64,000 bases of DNA from NCBI RefSeq assembly GCF_001936335.1, contig NZ_CP018888.1, forward strand, positions 62,001 through 126,000. Direction: 5' to 3'. The notes beneath the pieces are model-generated. The model was given only the letters and a program-made list of their open reading frames with translations, searched no databases and was not told the origin of the DNA. This document shows, one piece after another, positions 39,048 through 48,546 of the stretch (position 1 is the first letter of the stretch; every line of letters begins with the position of its first letter). Both the position numbers and the translations under genes were made by a program. This stretch comes from Amylolactobacillus amylophilus DSM 20533 = JCM 1125 (GTDB lineage Bacteria; Bacillota; Bacilli; Lactobacillales; Lactobacillaceae).

Positions 39048-39914
39048 CTATGAACGTGTAGGAGAAGATTTACCGCTTCTTCTAAATTTTCTAAATATGA
39101 CTATGAGGATAAGGAACAATACCAATCCTAGTATCACTATCGGCATAAAGGTGTAGTAGTCAACTTTTGCTTCCTTCACTTCACTTTCCATTAATTTTGG
39201 AACATAAGGAACCCGGTGACCACGAACGAGCAGGCGATGACTGTTAATCATATAAGGTGTACAGGTGATAAGGGTAATGTAATCCTTCCCTTTCTCAATC
39301 TGCAAACTACTAACATCTGTCGGTTCTACCACTTTGATATCATCCACTTGGTATGCATGTATCTTAGCTTCCCCAAGCTCAATATAAAAGTGATCCCCCT
39401 TTACCAATTCTGGTAAATCTGTAAAGAGTTTTGCCTCCGTCAGACCACGGTGACCAGAAATCACAGAGTGAGTAGACTCCCCTCCAATCGGAAATGATGT
39501 CCCCTCTAGATAAGCAGCTCCCTTTGCAAGGAAAGCTTCTGTCGTCTGGTCAAAAATAGGCAAGCGCACCGCTATCTTAGGAATAGAAATTACTCCGATG
39601 ATATGATCTTCATAGATAACCTTTGTCTGCTCAATTTTCTTGGCTTCTTCCGAAAATGGATCAAAGCCTGGAGAAATATTTTGATAGGCAAACTGCCTAT
39701 TCATCTCCTTCATTTTTTCAAGTTGTTGTTGGTACTCTTCTTTACTTTTTTGATTAGATTCTGCCTGATAATGACTAATCAACTGTTGATTGATCAGGTC
39801 ATTTAAAGAGTTCCGAACAAATGGGTAGGAGAGAACGCCTAGACCAGCAACCAAAATCAATACCATAATTGTATCAATTATTTTTCGCTTGCCGTTTTGT
39901 CTGGTGCGAGCCAT
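39048..39914 (-). CDS. srtC: Class C (pilus-assembling) sortase
   Basis: 288 residues. N-terminal transmembrane helix (about 12-34), a lid with DPF (85-87), catalytic His155 (SGHRGLTEAKLF), Cys218 in TLITCTPY and Arg227, and a C-terminal hydrophobic anchor (about 255-275). It links pilin subunits through the YPK lysine and the LPXTG threonine. Last gene of the pilus operon, 30 bp after the major pilin. The sequence type and AT content resemble oral streptococci. Confidence 0.94.
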   Translation of the reverse strand: MARTRQNGKRKIIDTIMVLILVAGLGVLSYPFVRNSLNDLINQQLISHYQAESNQKSKEEYQQQLEKMKEMNRQFAYQNISPGFDPFSEEAKKIEQTKVIYEDHIIGVISIPKIAVRLPIFDQTTEAFLAKGAAYLEGTSFPIGGESTHSVISGHRGLTEAKLFTDLPELVKGDHFYIELGEAKIHAYQVDDIKVVEPTDVSSLQIEKGKDYITLITCTPYMINSHRLLVRGHRVPYVPKLMESEVKEAKVDYYTFMPIVILGLVLFLILIVIFRKFRRSGKSSPTRS

Positions 39915-39944
39915 GTTCTCACCTTCCTATTCATTTAATTATTA

Positions 39945-41501
39945 TTAGTCATTTTTACGACGAGATGTAAAGTAAACACCTGCAAGACCAACCATGGCAA
40001 CACCAAGAGCTACAAAGAGGATGATACCTTTACCACCAGTTGAAGGAAGGAAACCTTTAGGTGTGTTGAAGATATTGACAGGTTTAGTAGAAGTTGTTGT
40101 ATAAGAATTTTCTTCTACAACAAATTCAGTGTAAGCCGCTTCACCAGTTGGTAATGCATAGCCTTTTGGAGCGTTTGTTTCTTGAAGTTGGTAGGTACCA
40201 TATTCAAGACCTTTTACATCTACAATACCATCTTTAGTAGTACTATAAACAGTTGCTTTAGATTTATCAGTTGTCCAAACACCATCGTCTGCTGTTGCAA
40301 CGAAGTATTCTGCATCTGCTGCTTTAGATTTACGAACAACGAACTCTGCACCATCAAGTTTTTTGTTATTATTATTCACATCAACTTTGACAAATTTGTA
40401 ACCACCAGTTTTTACAGTTTCGAAATCTGTTGGAGTGTCTGTATTCCATTTGCCCACACCTGTTGTACCGTCGTTACCAAAGATAGCTTGGGCTGTATTG
40501 ACAATATCAGTGTCAACATATTGAAGAGAGTTGATCTTCATTTGGTAGTTAAATGAAATTTCTTTATTAGCAAGAGTTGCTAATTTTTCAATACCCGCTG
40601 CTGTCAAAGCTGTTGTTACAGTTGTTGTGCCTGCAACTGCATCTCTTGCTACTGTTACTTTGTAATCATCAGATGTCAATGTTGTACCATCTGAAACTTT
40701 TACTGAGTATGAATTTGTATTTTCAATAAAGGTTAGTTGATTAGTCTTGAAAGTATCTACAAATTGGAAAACATTATATAATTTTTTTGCTTCACCATCT
40801 TTATTCAATTTTGTTGCTGCAATATCAGCAGGAATGGTTGTTTTCAATTGATAGTTGATAGTTTGACCAATTGAGAAATCAGTTTGTTTCTTACCATTCT
40901 TTTGACTTGTAATTTCTTTGTCAAACGGAATATCTTTAGTAGTATTTTTTGGATAAAGGTGGATATCTGTAAGAACAGTATCATTTGTCCCTTGTTTGTA
41001 GATTGGAAGGCTTACAACCAAGTTTTCTGCGATAGTGTCAACACCATCACTTGCTTGTTCTACAAAAAGGTATACTGCATCGCGCCTATCAGTCGTCGGA
41101 CCAGATTTAGCACTTAAGCTAAAGGCTGCACTACCATCAGCGGCGGTAGTCTGAGTATCTACCGCAGTCTTACCTGATGGAGCATCACCTGCTTTACCTT
41201 GAACTGCAGTAACCGCATCTTTGATAGCTTCTGAAGCAGATTTCGTTTCGACAGATGCATCATAAGCAGCATAATATTTTTCTGTGACATCATAAGCATC
41301 AAATGTGATGCCTGGTAGGAAGTTATATTCACCATCTAAAATATCACCTGTATTAGTGATCTTATCTGTATGGTCTTTTACTTTATGTAAAGTAATTGAT
41401 ACTTTCTCATCATCCGCAGCCGATACGACTGTGGTAAACAAATTGCTAAAGATACCGACAAAAAGTGTCGCTAGTAAAGCCAAAACTTTAATCTTCTTCA
41501 T
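39945..41501 (-). CDS. Major pilin (backbone fimbrial subunit), LPXTG-anchored
   Basis: 518 residues. Signal peptide 1-29; SpaA/FimA-like domains; pilin motif HLYPKN with linking K185; E-box YQLQETNAPKGYALP; sorting signal LPSTGG (about 485), hydrophobic span and SRRKND tail. Intramolecular isopeptide bonds are expected in the CnaB-like domains (ITLHKV, FVKVDVNNNNKKL). It is polymerised by the adjacent class C sortase into a surface pilus. Preceded by the tip/base fusion gene (16-bp gap). Confidence 0.93.
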   Translation of the reverse strand: MKKIKVLALLATLFVGIFSNLFTTVVSAADDEKVSITLHKVKDHTDKITNTGDILDGEYNFLPGITFDAYDVTEKYYAAYDASVETKSASEAIKDAVTAVQGKAGDAPSGKTAVDTQTTAADGSAAFSLSAKSGPTTDRRDAVYLFVEQASDGVDTIAENLVVSLPIYKQGTNDTVLTDIHLYPKNTTKDIPFDKEITSQKNGKKQTDFSIGQTINYQLKTTIPADIAATKLNKDGEAKKLYNVFQFVDTFKTNQLTFIENTNSYSVKVSDGTTLTSDDYKVTVARDAVAGTTTVTTALTAAGIEKLATLANKEISFNYQMKINSLQYVDTDIVNTAQAIFGNDGTTGVGKWNTDTPTDFETVKTGGYKFVKVDVNNNNKKLDGAEFVVRKSKAADAEYFVATADDGVWTTDKSKATVYSTTKDGIVDVKGLEYGTYQLQETNAPKGYALPTGEAAYTEFVVEENSYTTTSTKPVNIFNTPKGFLPSTGGKGIILFVALGVAMVGLAGVYFTSRRKND

Positions 41502-41517
41502 TTTTATTCTCCTCGAA

Positions 41518-44500
41518 TTAGTTATCTTTTCTTTTCCTAATCATCACAAGTGATGAAGCCATTATCAACAATCCCACAAATGCGGTTGATGTTACAACGG
41601 TACCCGTTTCTGGCAATCGAATTTTCGGTTTTTTGACGTTAAATATCGATAAGACCGGACCTTGGGAATAAGTTGAAACCCCAACAGTAAATGCAGTTGG
41701 TTTGTCTTGTAAGACATAACCAGAAGGTGCTCGTATCTCACAGGCAAGATACTCGCCATATCTCAATCCTCTTATCTCAAAATAGCCATCATCATCCGAA
41801 GTTAAACGAACAACCCCAGATGCATTTGTAGCTACCTTTTCGAATTGATACTTTCCTTCCTTGTAGGTGAGGACCGTATCGTCAGTAGGATTTTTGATAA
41901 CAAAAGTTGCCTTGGCTAAGGGATTTTGTTTCCCCTCAGCTGCACGTTTGATGAATCGAAAACCTCCTGTTTGGACATTTTCTCTATCGACCAACGGGGT
42001 CAAATCTCCTGGATAAAGGGTTGCCGTATTGACCAAATCTTGGTCAATAGCCGCAGTATCCTTAATAACCATTTGATAGGTTACTTCAAGTTTTTTCCCA
42101 CCAAAGTCTGCCAATTTGGCTACATCAAACACTACTCTAAATTTATTTTCTGACAGACTTACAGCTTTGATACTATCTGACTGTTTTTCTCCGTCAATAA
42201 AAATCTCCAAACTTTCAGAAATAAATCGCAAGCCCTGATCGTAGACATCTTCTATCTCATAGGACGATAAATTCGTCATGTCTTGCGGAATGATTGTTGA
42301 TAAGCGATAGGGTATCGGCTTACCAAAGCTATAACTAGACTGTTTCTCGTCAATTGTTTTATCAAAAGTAAATATTCCATGTGACTTTGGAAACAAAGAT
42401 ATGAGTGACTTTTCATTACCACTTTCATCCAATATAGGTAGAACAACCACCATATTTTCCATCTTCGTCACTGCTACAGGTGTAACCAATTCCCGTATGA
42501 GATAAACCGCGGGGCGCTGTTGACTGGTTTTCGGAACCGTGAAGCGAACTAAACCAGATTGATCCGTAGTTGCTACAGCAAGCGATTGTCCATCAATCTT
42601 GTTGCTTTTACTCACTGCTTCCTGCGCCTCTTTCAGACTTAATTTCTGACGATTGACGAGTTCATAGAAGCTCTTGGTCACATCCACAACCTCAAGTTTA
42701 GCACCAGCAACTGGTACTCCAGACTTATACTGCGTATCACTCGGCTGATAAACCAGACGATTTACTTCAAGTTGTACCTGCTCCTGTTCCTGTTCCTGAG
42801 CAGACACTACTTGCGTGTCCCCTGCAAAACCAGCTAGACCAGATGTCGCTACTATAAGGATGATCAAACATTTGAAGATACGTTTTCTCGCTATGAAAAA
42901 TAGAAGAGCTACGATGGCCATCGTCAAGCCAATACCAACATAGCCTAAAATGCCATTTCCACCGGTTGTTGGTAGGGTTGATTTCCTCTTATTGTAGATT
43001 TCCAAGGTACCAGCATAGGATGTGTCAGTAGATGTGCTTGTAAACTTAAATGGAGGACTTTCATCAGTTTCAGCCTTCCTCGTATAGGTGACTGTTGTGA
43101 AACCTTTCAATTTATCGGTTGTGATGGTAAAGTAACCTTTTAATTGAATGAAACCCTCTACTGTCTGACTTTCAACTAGATAATAAGTATTATCTGCTTT
43201 AATCTGTCCGTTATTCAAAACAATTTTTCCGTCATCACCTGTTGTTACGGTATCTATCAGGGGCAGAGTTGAAAAGTCAGGCTCACCTGCACTATCATCA
43301 CTATCATATAGTTTAAATTCCACACCTTGTAGCGTTTTTTGGAAGGTAGACGATAACTTTTCAAGCGTTAATACAAAATCTTTAGGTTTGTTGGTTTGAG
43401 TTGCCGAGTAAACATATCCATTTGTGCTTGGTGTGAAATCTCCTGTCAGCGGACCAGAAGAATCATATCCCGCAGGTACTGAAACCTCTTTCCATGAAAG
43501 ATTTGGTGCATCAGGGAAATATTTGACAATAATTTTACCTGCCTCTCCAATTTGCTCAGTAACAGTTCCATCTTGTCCCAACAAATAAGACTTTCCAGTC
43601 AAGAACTGCTTTGCAACTGTTTTATCTTCTGTCCACTCAAAACCCGTAGTGTCAGCATTTAATTTCAAATAATACTGCTTATCATTTTCATTTTCTGTTT
43701 TTACTGTTTTTGATATAATAAAAGGCACATCATTCAAAGGCTGCTTCGTATCACTATCTGTTTTGGTCAGTTCCAGTTGATACAACTTTTTGTTTTCGGC
43801 TTCTGTTGTGACTGTATGATTCTCATAATTAACAACAAACCCTTTTTCATCCGGAAAATATGTCTGTTTCATCTCGTAGCCATCAGGCGCTGAGGTTTCC
43901 TTCCAGCGATACGTTCCATAGGTCAATTGAGTCAACTTAATCTTTCCAAGACTTTGGAATACCCCATCATATATTTCCATATCTTTTGAACCGGTCTCCA
44001 GGGTATCCACGTAACCAGAAGTTTTAGGATTGTAAAATTTTTGTACTATCCAGTTACCGTTCTCATCCTTTTTTTCGATTTGGAAACGTGCACCAGAAAC
44101 CGGATTTCCATCTTGATCAACTTTACTCATTTCTGCAGTATAATAGTTCACAGGTAGTTGCAACATCTGAATAGCTTGGTTGTTCTGATAATAACCAGTT
44201 GAACCTGAGAATCCCCAATACACTGTATTATATATATCATCAACATGAAATACAGTTCCAACATCAACTGTCACTGTCTTTTCAAGGACATCTGTCCCAT
44301 CTTTAGAGGTATCATATATCTTGGATATATTTCGCTTCCCTGTGTGACCTTGTCGGTAAATTTTGTAGGTCAATTTCCCTTCCGTCTTAGTGGTAGTGTT
44401 CGGCTCCCACTCCACTTCTAAACGGTGCCACTTGTCATCCGCTAATTTTTGTTCTGCGCCCTCAACCTGCCAACCATAAGTCGGATCCAAATTCTTAACG

Positions 44501-45447
44501 TTACTATTCCAACCAACAGATAGCATGTCACTATGCTTAATCATCGTATTATCATTATAAGTATCCGTACTGAATTGTTTAGACTTATTTATCGTAAGAG
44601 TATCTTCGTTCGCCTTATTATCTTGAAGATTATTCAGATAGTTGATACCTATATGCCCCAAGTTAGGGTTCGAACGTTCCTTGTCTCTAACAAACTGCCA
44701 TAAGTCGTTGTCAGAATGCTGGGTTGTATTATTATGGTTATAGAAAGTATCAAATTCTAATGCGATACCATTGGTAACACCTTGCCTCATATCAGCCGTG
44801 TTATTTGAAGTTGATGCTGTATTGGCACTAAAGTTGGAACCATATACCCCTAGACCATTCCCAAGAGCTCCGTATGCATTAACTCCTGTATTATGATCGC
44901 TACCAGAGGTAGAAGCTACTGGAGTTTTATTATCATTGTGAATGGTAAAGGTGATCCCGTCAGCACCGGCTCTCCTATTTCCATCAACATTTTTTTCCGC
45001 TTGCCCCCTAGACCCTAAATAGACATAGGATATCATATGAAATGGCTCAGCGAGATTAATCTTATTGGACTCTTGGCTCCACATTACCCCAGCTTGCCAC
45101 GGTGCATCACGAGTGATGACCGCAACCGAGCTATCATCATCGGGCACATATCCTTTAAGACTTTTAATTACTTTTAATTCATCAGGCCTCCAAGTTTCTT
45201 TCCACCTATAATCCGGGTTACCAGGCAGACCAGTATAATCCAGTATAGGGTAATTGAACATTTGTTTTAAGTTAACAGTATCTATTGGTGCTGGAGGTTC
45301 TGGCAAGTTCCTTGCAACATCGTTAGTAGCTTCCCTTGGCCACTCAGTAAGCTCATTATTCGGTAGTGCAAACACCTCCAACGGACTACTCCCAAGAGCT
45401 ACAAGAAGAATCATCAGCCCCGTCACTAATTTCTTTATTAATTTCAA
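41518..45447 (-). CDS. Fused pilus tip adhesin (L-type lectin) and minor/base pilin
   Basis: About 1309 residues from a TTG at 45447 that sits 10 nt after AAAGGAG and begins a proper signal peptide (KLIKKLVTGLMILLVALGSS). The longer frame from 45528 starts inside an operator and is less likely. The first half has an L-type lectin domain (about 60-320: ADGITFTIHND, LEFDTFYNHN), SpaA/CnaB repeats and its own sorting signal LPTTGG (about 42960). Then, with no stop, a second signal-peptide-like stretch (KCLIILIVATSGLAGFAGDT) opens a pilin-like half with FPKS, FDKTI, an E-box (YGEYLACEIRAPSGY) and LPETG. Two genes appear to have fused. Confidence 0.85.
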   Translation of the reverse strand: MKLIKKLVTGLMILLVALGSSPLEVFALPNNELTEWPREATNDVARNLPEPPAPIDTVNLKQMFNYPILDYTGLPGNPDYRWKETWRPDELKVIKSLKGYVPDDDSSVAVITRDAPWQAGVMWSQESNKINLAEPFHMISYVYLGSRGQAEKNVDGNRRAGADGITFTIHNDNKTPVASTSGSDHNTGVNAYGALGNGLGVYGSNFSANTASTSNNTADMRQGVTNGIALEFDTFYNHNNTTQHSDNDLWQFVRDKERSNPNLGHIGINYLNNLQDNKANEDTLTINKSKQFSTDTYNDNTMIKHSDMLSVGWNSNVKNLDPTYGWQVEGAEQKLADDKWHRLEVEWEPNTTTKTEGKLTYKIYRQGHTGKRNISKIYDTSKDGTDVLEKTVTVDVGTVFHVDDIYNTVYWGFSGSTGYYQNNQAIQMLQLPVNYYTAEMSKVDQDGNPVSGARFQIEKKDENGNWIVQKFYNPKTSGYVDTLETGSKDMEIYDGVFQSLGKIKLTQLTYGTYRWKETSAPDGYEMKQTYFPDEKGFVVNYENHTVTTEAENKKLYQLELTKTDSDTKQPLNDVPFIISKTVKTENENDKQYYLKLNADTTGFEWTEDKTVAKQFLTGKSYLLGQDGTVTEQIGEAGKIIVKYFPDAPNLSWKEVSVPAGYDSSGPLTGDFTPSTNGYVYSATQTNKPKDFVLTLEKLSSTFQKTLQGVEFKLYDSDDSAGEPDFSTLPLIDTVTTGDDGKIVLNNGQIKADNTYYLVESQTVEGFIQLKGYFTITTDKLKGFTTVTYTRKAETDESPPFKFTSTSTDTSYAGTLEIYNKRKSTLPTTGGNGILGYVGIGLTMAIVALLFFIARKRIFKCLIILIVATSGLAGFAGDTQVVSAQEQEQEQVQLEVNRLVYQPSDTQYKSGVPVAGAKLEVVDVTKSFYELVNRQKLSLKEAQEAVSKSNKIDGQSLAVATTDQSGLVRFTVPKTSQQRPAVYLIRELVTPVAVTKMENMVVVLPILDESGNEKSLISLFPKSHGIFTFDKTIDEKQSSYSFGKPIPYRLSTIIPQDMTNLSSYEIEDVYDQGLRFISESLEIFIDGEKQSDSIKAVSLSENKFRVVFDVAKLADFGGKKLEVTYQMVIKDTAAIDQDLVNTATLYPGDLTPLVDRENVQTGGFRFIKRAAEGKQNPLAKATFVIKNPTDDTVLTYKEGKYQFEKVATNASGVVRLTSDDDGYFEIRGLRYGEYLACEIRAPSGYVLQDKPTAFTVGVSTYSQGPVLSIFNVKKPKIRLPETGTVVTSTAFVGLLIMASSLVMIRKRKDN

Positions 45448-45513
45448 AAGCCCATTTCTCCTTTCATGAATAAAGCCAGTTAGCATCCAATTGAAATCAT
45501 TCTGCACACAATG

Positions 45514-45527
45514 TGCAATCGTTTGCA
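45514..45527 (-). promoter_or_regulatory. LacI-type operator at the pilus operon
   Basis: TGCAATCGTTTGCA, an exact fit to GCAANCGNTTGC, 67 bp before the TTG start of the first pilus gene. Same class as the sites at the two amylase loci. Confidence 0.6.
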
Positions 45528-45636
45528 TTATATCATATAAAAATAAAAAAGCAAGCTCCTAAAATATTATATTTTTTTCATAAATACGGTTTTTATCTAC
45601 ATGTTTTCTTGGTATTTTTTCATTTATTTTCAAAAT

Positions 45637-45658
45637 AAATTGTTACCGGTAACAATTT
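45637..45658. promoter_or_regulatory. Perfect 22-bp palindrome upstream of the pilus operon
   Basis: AAATTGTTACCGG and its exact complement, centred on CCGG at 45647/45648. The core TTGTTACCGGTAACAA is shared with 18526-18541. Very likely a dimeric repressor site. Confidence 0.6.
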
Positions 45659-45701
45659 GCAAATTACCCATTTTTCGTGTCATTATTGACAAATAATATT
45701 A

Positions 45702-45715
45702 TGCATACGTTTGCA
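45702..45715. promoter_or_regulatory. Second LacI-type operator between the pilus operon and the DUF3165 gene
   Basis: TGCATACGTTTGCA, one change from the consensus arms. With 45514-45527 it could allow looping repression across the pilus promoter region. This roughly 370-bp gene-free stretch (45448-45816) otherwise holds only the terminator at 45757. Confidence 0.5.
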
Positions 45716-45756
45716 TAAATTTGTAATAAATAGTCTTGTTAGCTTTTTAAATATGC

Positions 45757-45785
45757 AAAAAACCACCAGCAAGTTAAGCTGGTGG
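45757..45785 (-). terminator. Terminator after the typA-DUF3165 unit
   Basis: An 8-bp perfect stem CCACCAGC/GCTGGTGG with a 7-nt loop followed by TTTTTT on the minus strand, 32 bp past the DUF3165 stop. Confidence 0.88.
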
Positions 45786-45816
45786 CCTAAAGGAGGCATT
45801 CACGTTTTCACAAATT

Positions 45817-46095
45817 TTAGTAGGTATCTCTCTTCGTTCTTGATGAACGTTTGGTATTTGGTTTATCTAAATGATGAATATCCCACATAGCCCAGAATGC
45901 AATCATGAACATGATAATGGCAACCCAGACATGAGAAGAGAATTCTAAAACCTTTAAAAAAACTAATAAGAGGGCTATAAAAAGTGCTACCAAAACAAAT
46001 ACTGCAACCATGAGATTAATGGTTCCTCGAATATTGTTTGGTGCTGCAAAGATATAAAATAGCACCAGCAACATGGCTAAGATTAGATAAAACAT
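45817..46095 (-). CDS. DUF3165 small membrane protein
   Basis: 92 residues with three hydrophobic helices and a basic tail (KPNTKRSSRTKRDTY). In streptococci a protein of this kind sits right after typA, as here. Function unknown. It is intact although typA is ruined, and its companionship supports a streptococcal source for the whole block. Confidence 0.75.
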   Translation of the reverse strand: MFYLILAMLLVLFYIFAAPNNIRGTINLMVAVFVLVALFIALLLVFLKVLEFSSHVWVAIIMFMIAFWAMWDIHHLDKPNTKRSSRTKRDTY

Positions 46096-46109
46096 GCCTC
46101 TCCTTTTTC

Positions 46110-47475
46110 TTATCCTTCTTCAGTCGCTAATTTTTTCTTTTTAGCAGTCTTATCACGCTCTGCCTTGTTCAAGACTTGCTTAGGAAGACGAATGGATTCT
46201 GGTGTGACTTCCATGTACTCGTCATCATTCAAGAATTCAAGTGATTCTTCAAGAGTCAAGATACGTGGTGTCTTAATAACCGCTGTTTGGTCTTTCGTCG
46301 CTGAACGAACGTTGGTCATTTGTTTAGCAGTTGTGATATTAACAGTCAAATCATTTTCACGAGAGTTTTCACCGATAATCATTCCCTCGTATACTTCAGT
46401 ACCTGGATTGATAAAGATTGTACCACGTTCTTCGATACGCATGATAGAGTAAGTCGTTGCCTTACCTTGGTCGATAGAGACAAGGGCGCCACGGTGACGA
46501 CCACCAATTTCACCAGGAACAACTGGTAGATACTGATCGAAAGTATGGTTCATGATACCATAACCACGAGTCATTGAAAGGAATTCTGTAGAATAACCAA
46601 TCAAACCACGCGCAGGTACGAGGAAGACAAGTCGTGTTTGGCCATTACCTGTTGAAACCATATGCAACATATCACCCTTACGCTCAGAAAGGGATTGGAT
46701 AACAGAACCTTGGTATTCTTCAGGAGTATCGATTTGCACGCGCTCAAATGGTTCCATCTTCACGCCGTCGATCTCCTTGATGATAACTTCTGGACGTGAT
46801 ACTTGAAGCTCATAGCCTTCACGACGCATGGTTTCAATCAAGATAGGCAAGTTCAATTAATTCACCACGACCTGAAACAGTCCATTTATCTGGTGAATTT
46901 GTTGGGTCAACACGAAGAGATACGTCTGTTTGCAATTCATCCAAGAGACGCCCTTCAATCTTACGTGAAGTTACCCATTTCCCTTCACGACCGGCAAATG
47001 GTGAGTTGTTCACCAAGTTTCTTCTTGGTCATCTGGATTGTCAGACAAAGAAGAAGTACCATTAATCGCTGACGCATAGACAACTGGGAATTCCAATTGA
47101 TCGTCGTCAGCCCCAAGTTCGATGAAGAGTTCAAGCACTTCATCCACTACTTCTTCAGGACGAGTAGATGGTTTGTCAATCTTATTCACAACCACGATAG
47201 GTGTCAAGTTTTGTTCAAGCGCTTTTTTCAACACGAAACGAGTCTGTGGCATGGTTCCTTCATAAGCATCCACGACAAGGACTACACCATCAACCATTTT
47301 CATGATCCGCTCAACCTCACCACCAAAGTCCGCGTGTCCTGGTGTATCCATAATGTTGATACGAGTACCGTTATAAGCTACGGCAGTATTTTTTGCAAGG
47401 ATGGTGATACCACGCTCTTTCTCAATATCATTTGAGTCCATTGCACGCTCATCCAATTGCGTTCTCTATGAATAA
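46110..47475 (-). pseudogene. typA: Decayed GTPase TypA/BipA gene
   Basis: Three damages are visible. (1) The 5' end is missing: recognisable sequence begins at [18 protein letters not shown] near 47456, so the P-loop is lost. (2) Around 47010-47030 the sequence jumps from [11 protein letters not shown] to [13 protein letters not shown] with a frame change, deleting roughly 150-170 codons. (3) Near 46855 a 4-bp duplication (ATTAATTG) after SGRGEL shifts the frame; the final part resumes as LIETMRREGYELQVS and runs to 46110. Domain V and the C-terminal domain are otherwise well preserved, so decay is recent. Very like the Streptococcus gene. Confidence 0.93.
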
Positions 47476-47557
47476 ATAATAATAGGTACCTCTTTAATTC
47501 ACACCATATAATATTTATAAATAAATTACAATAATCAACTGAAAGCGCTAGCCGAGA

Positions 47558-47977
47558 TTAATTATTCTCTAGAAATCGCTCCTCGCCCCACCAGGCGGGT
47601 ACAATTTCGCCTAAAGTGGTCGTCGTCATGGTCTCAATATCCAAAAGTATTTCGATCTCACTACTATGTTCGTCCAACTGCATCAAATATTCACGACAAG
47701 CTCCGCAGGGCGAACCGGGCTTTCCGTTTGGCATCACTGCGACAACTCGCGCAATTTTACTCTCGCCGTGGGTCAGCATGTTAGCAATCGCATTTCGCTC
47801 AGCACACATTCCTAGGCTACAGGCAGTGTCAATACTCACCCCCGTGTAGACATGCACATCAACCGTCATAATGGCAGCGCCGACTCCACCTGCGTAGATG
47901 AATGGTGAAACATCACGGCCATTTTGAACACCTCTAGCCTGATCATAGAGCTCTTGCCAAACATTATTTGTTTTCAT
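47558..47977 (-). CDS. cdd: Cytidine deaminase family protein
   Basis: 139 residues. Zinc-dependent deaminase motifs CAERNAI (zinc Cys and catalytic Glu) and PCGACREYL are intact. It converts cytidine/deoxycytidine to uridine forms in pyrimidine salvage; a blasticidin-S-deaminase-like role cannot be excluded. First backbone gene to the right of the second foreign block; codon use matches the backbone. Monocistronic by spacing. Confidence 0.87.
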   Translation of the reverse strand: MKTNNVWQELYDQARGVQNGRDVSPFIYAGGVGAAIMTVDVHVYTGVSIDTACSLGMCAERNAIANMLTHGESKIARVVAVMPNGKPGSPCGACREYLMQLDEHSSEIEILLDIETMTTTTLGEIVPAWWGEERFLENN

Positions 47978-48013
47978 CGTATCTCCCCGATATCATTCTT
48001 TTGTTCCTACAAA

Positions 48014-48037
48014 AAAATCCCCGAAACCGGGGATTTT
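48014..48037 (-). terminator. Terminator after rplS
   Basis: AAAATCCCCG/CGGGGATTTT stem with a 4-nt loop (AAAC), then T-rich on the minus strand, 10 bp past the stop. Confidence 0.88.
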
Positions 48038-48046
48038 ACAAAGCTA

Positions 48047-48397
48047 CTATTTTCTACGAGCTTCTTTAATACGAGCAGCCTTACCATGAAGGTTACGTAA
48101 GTAGTAAAGTTTAGCACGACGTACAGCACCACGACGAACGACTTCAATCTCAGCTACACGAGGTGTGTGAACTGGGAAAGTACGTTCAACACCAACACCA
48201 CTACTAATCTTGCGAACAGTGTATGTTGCGCTGATTCCAGTACCTTTTCTCTTGATCACAACGCCTTCAAACATTTGGATCCGTTCACGTGTACCTTCGA
48301 CAACACGTACGTGTACTCGAACAGTATCACCAGGACGAAAGTCTGGGACGTCGGTCTTTAATTGACTTTTAGTCAATTCATTAATCAATAGGTTCAT
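48047..48397 (-). CDS. rplS: 50S ribosomal protein L19
   Basis: 116 residues from the ATG at 48397 ([20 protein letters not shown]), which has AGGAG 6-7 nt before it; the frame extends ten codons upstream to 48427 but those residues ([10 protein letters not shown]) do not belong to the family. Core features are [42 protein letters not shown] and the C-terminal [17 protein letters not shown]. It sits at the 30S-50S interface. Own promoter and terminator. Confidence 0.97.
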   Translation of the reverse strand: MNLLINELTKSQLKTDVPDFRPGDTVRVHVRVVEGTRERIQMFEGVVIKRKGTGISATYTVRKISSGVGVERTFPVHTPRVAEIEVVRRGAVRRAKLYYLRNLHGKAARIKEARRK

Positions 48398-48478
48398 TGC
48401 AATTCTCCTTCTACAACATTCATTCACAACTCGTTGTCAGCGGAATATTGATAATCAGTGACCAAGTCACATCTAAGT

Positions 48479-48507
48479 ATTATACAATCATGTGTTGTCG
48501 TTGTAAA
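48479..48507 (-). promoter_or_regulatory. Promoter and leader of rplS
   Basis: Minus strand TTTACA (48502-48507), 17 bp, TATAAT (48479-48484): a strong sigma-A promoter. The leader of about 75 nt has a small hairpin (GTGACTTGGTCAC); a Firmicute L19 leader element is known, but I cannot confirm a match. Confidence 0.7.
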
Positions 48508-48546
48508 TAAGAAAAATTCCAATCGACCAAATATCGCACAATTACA

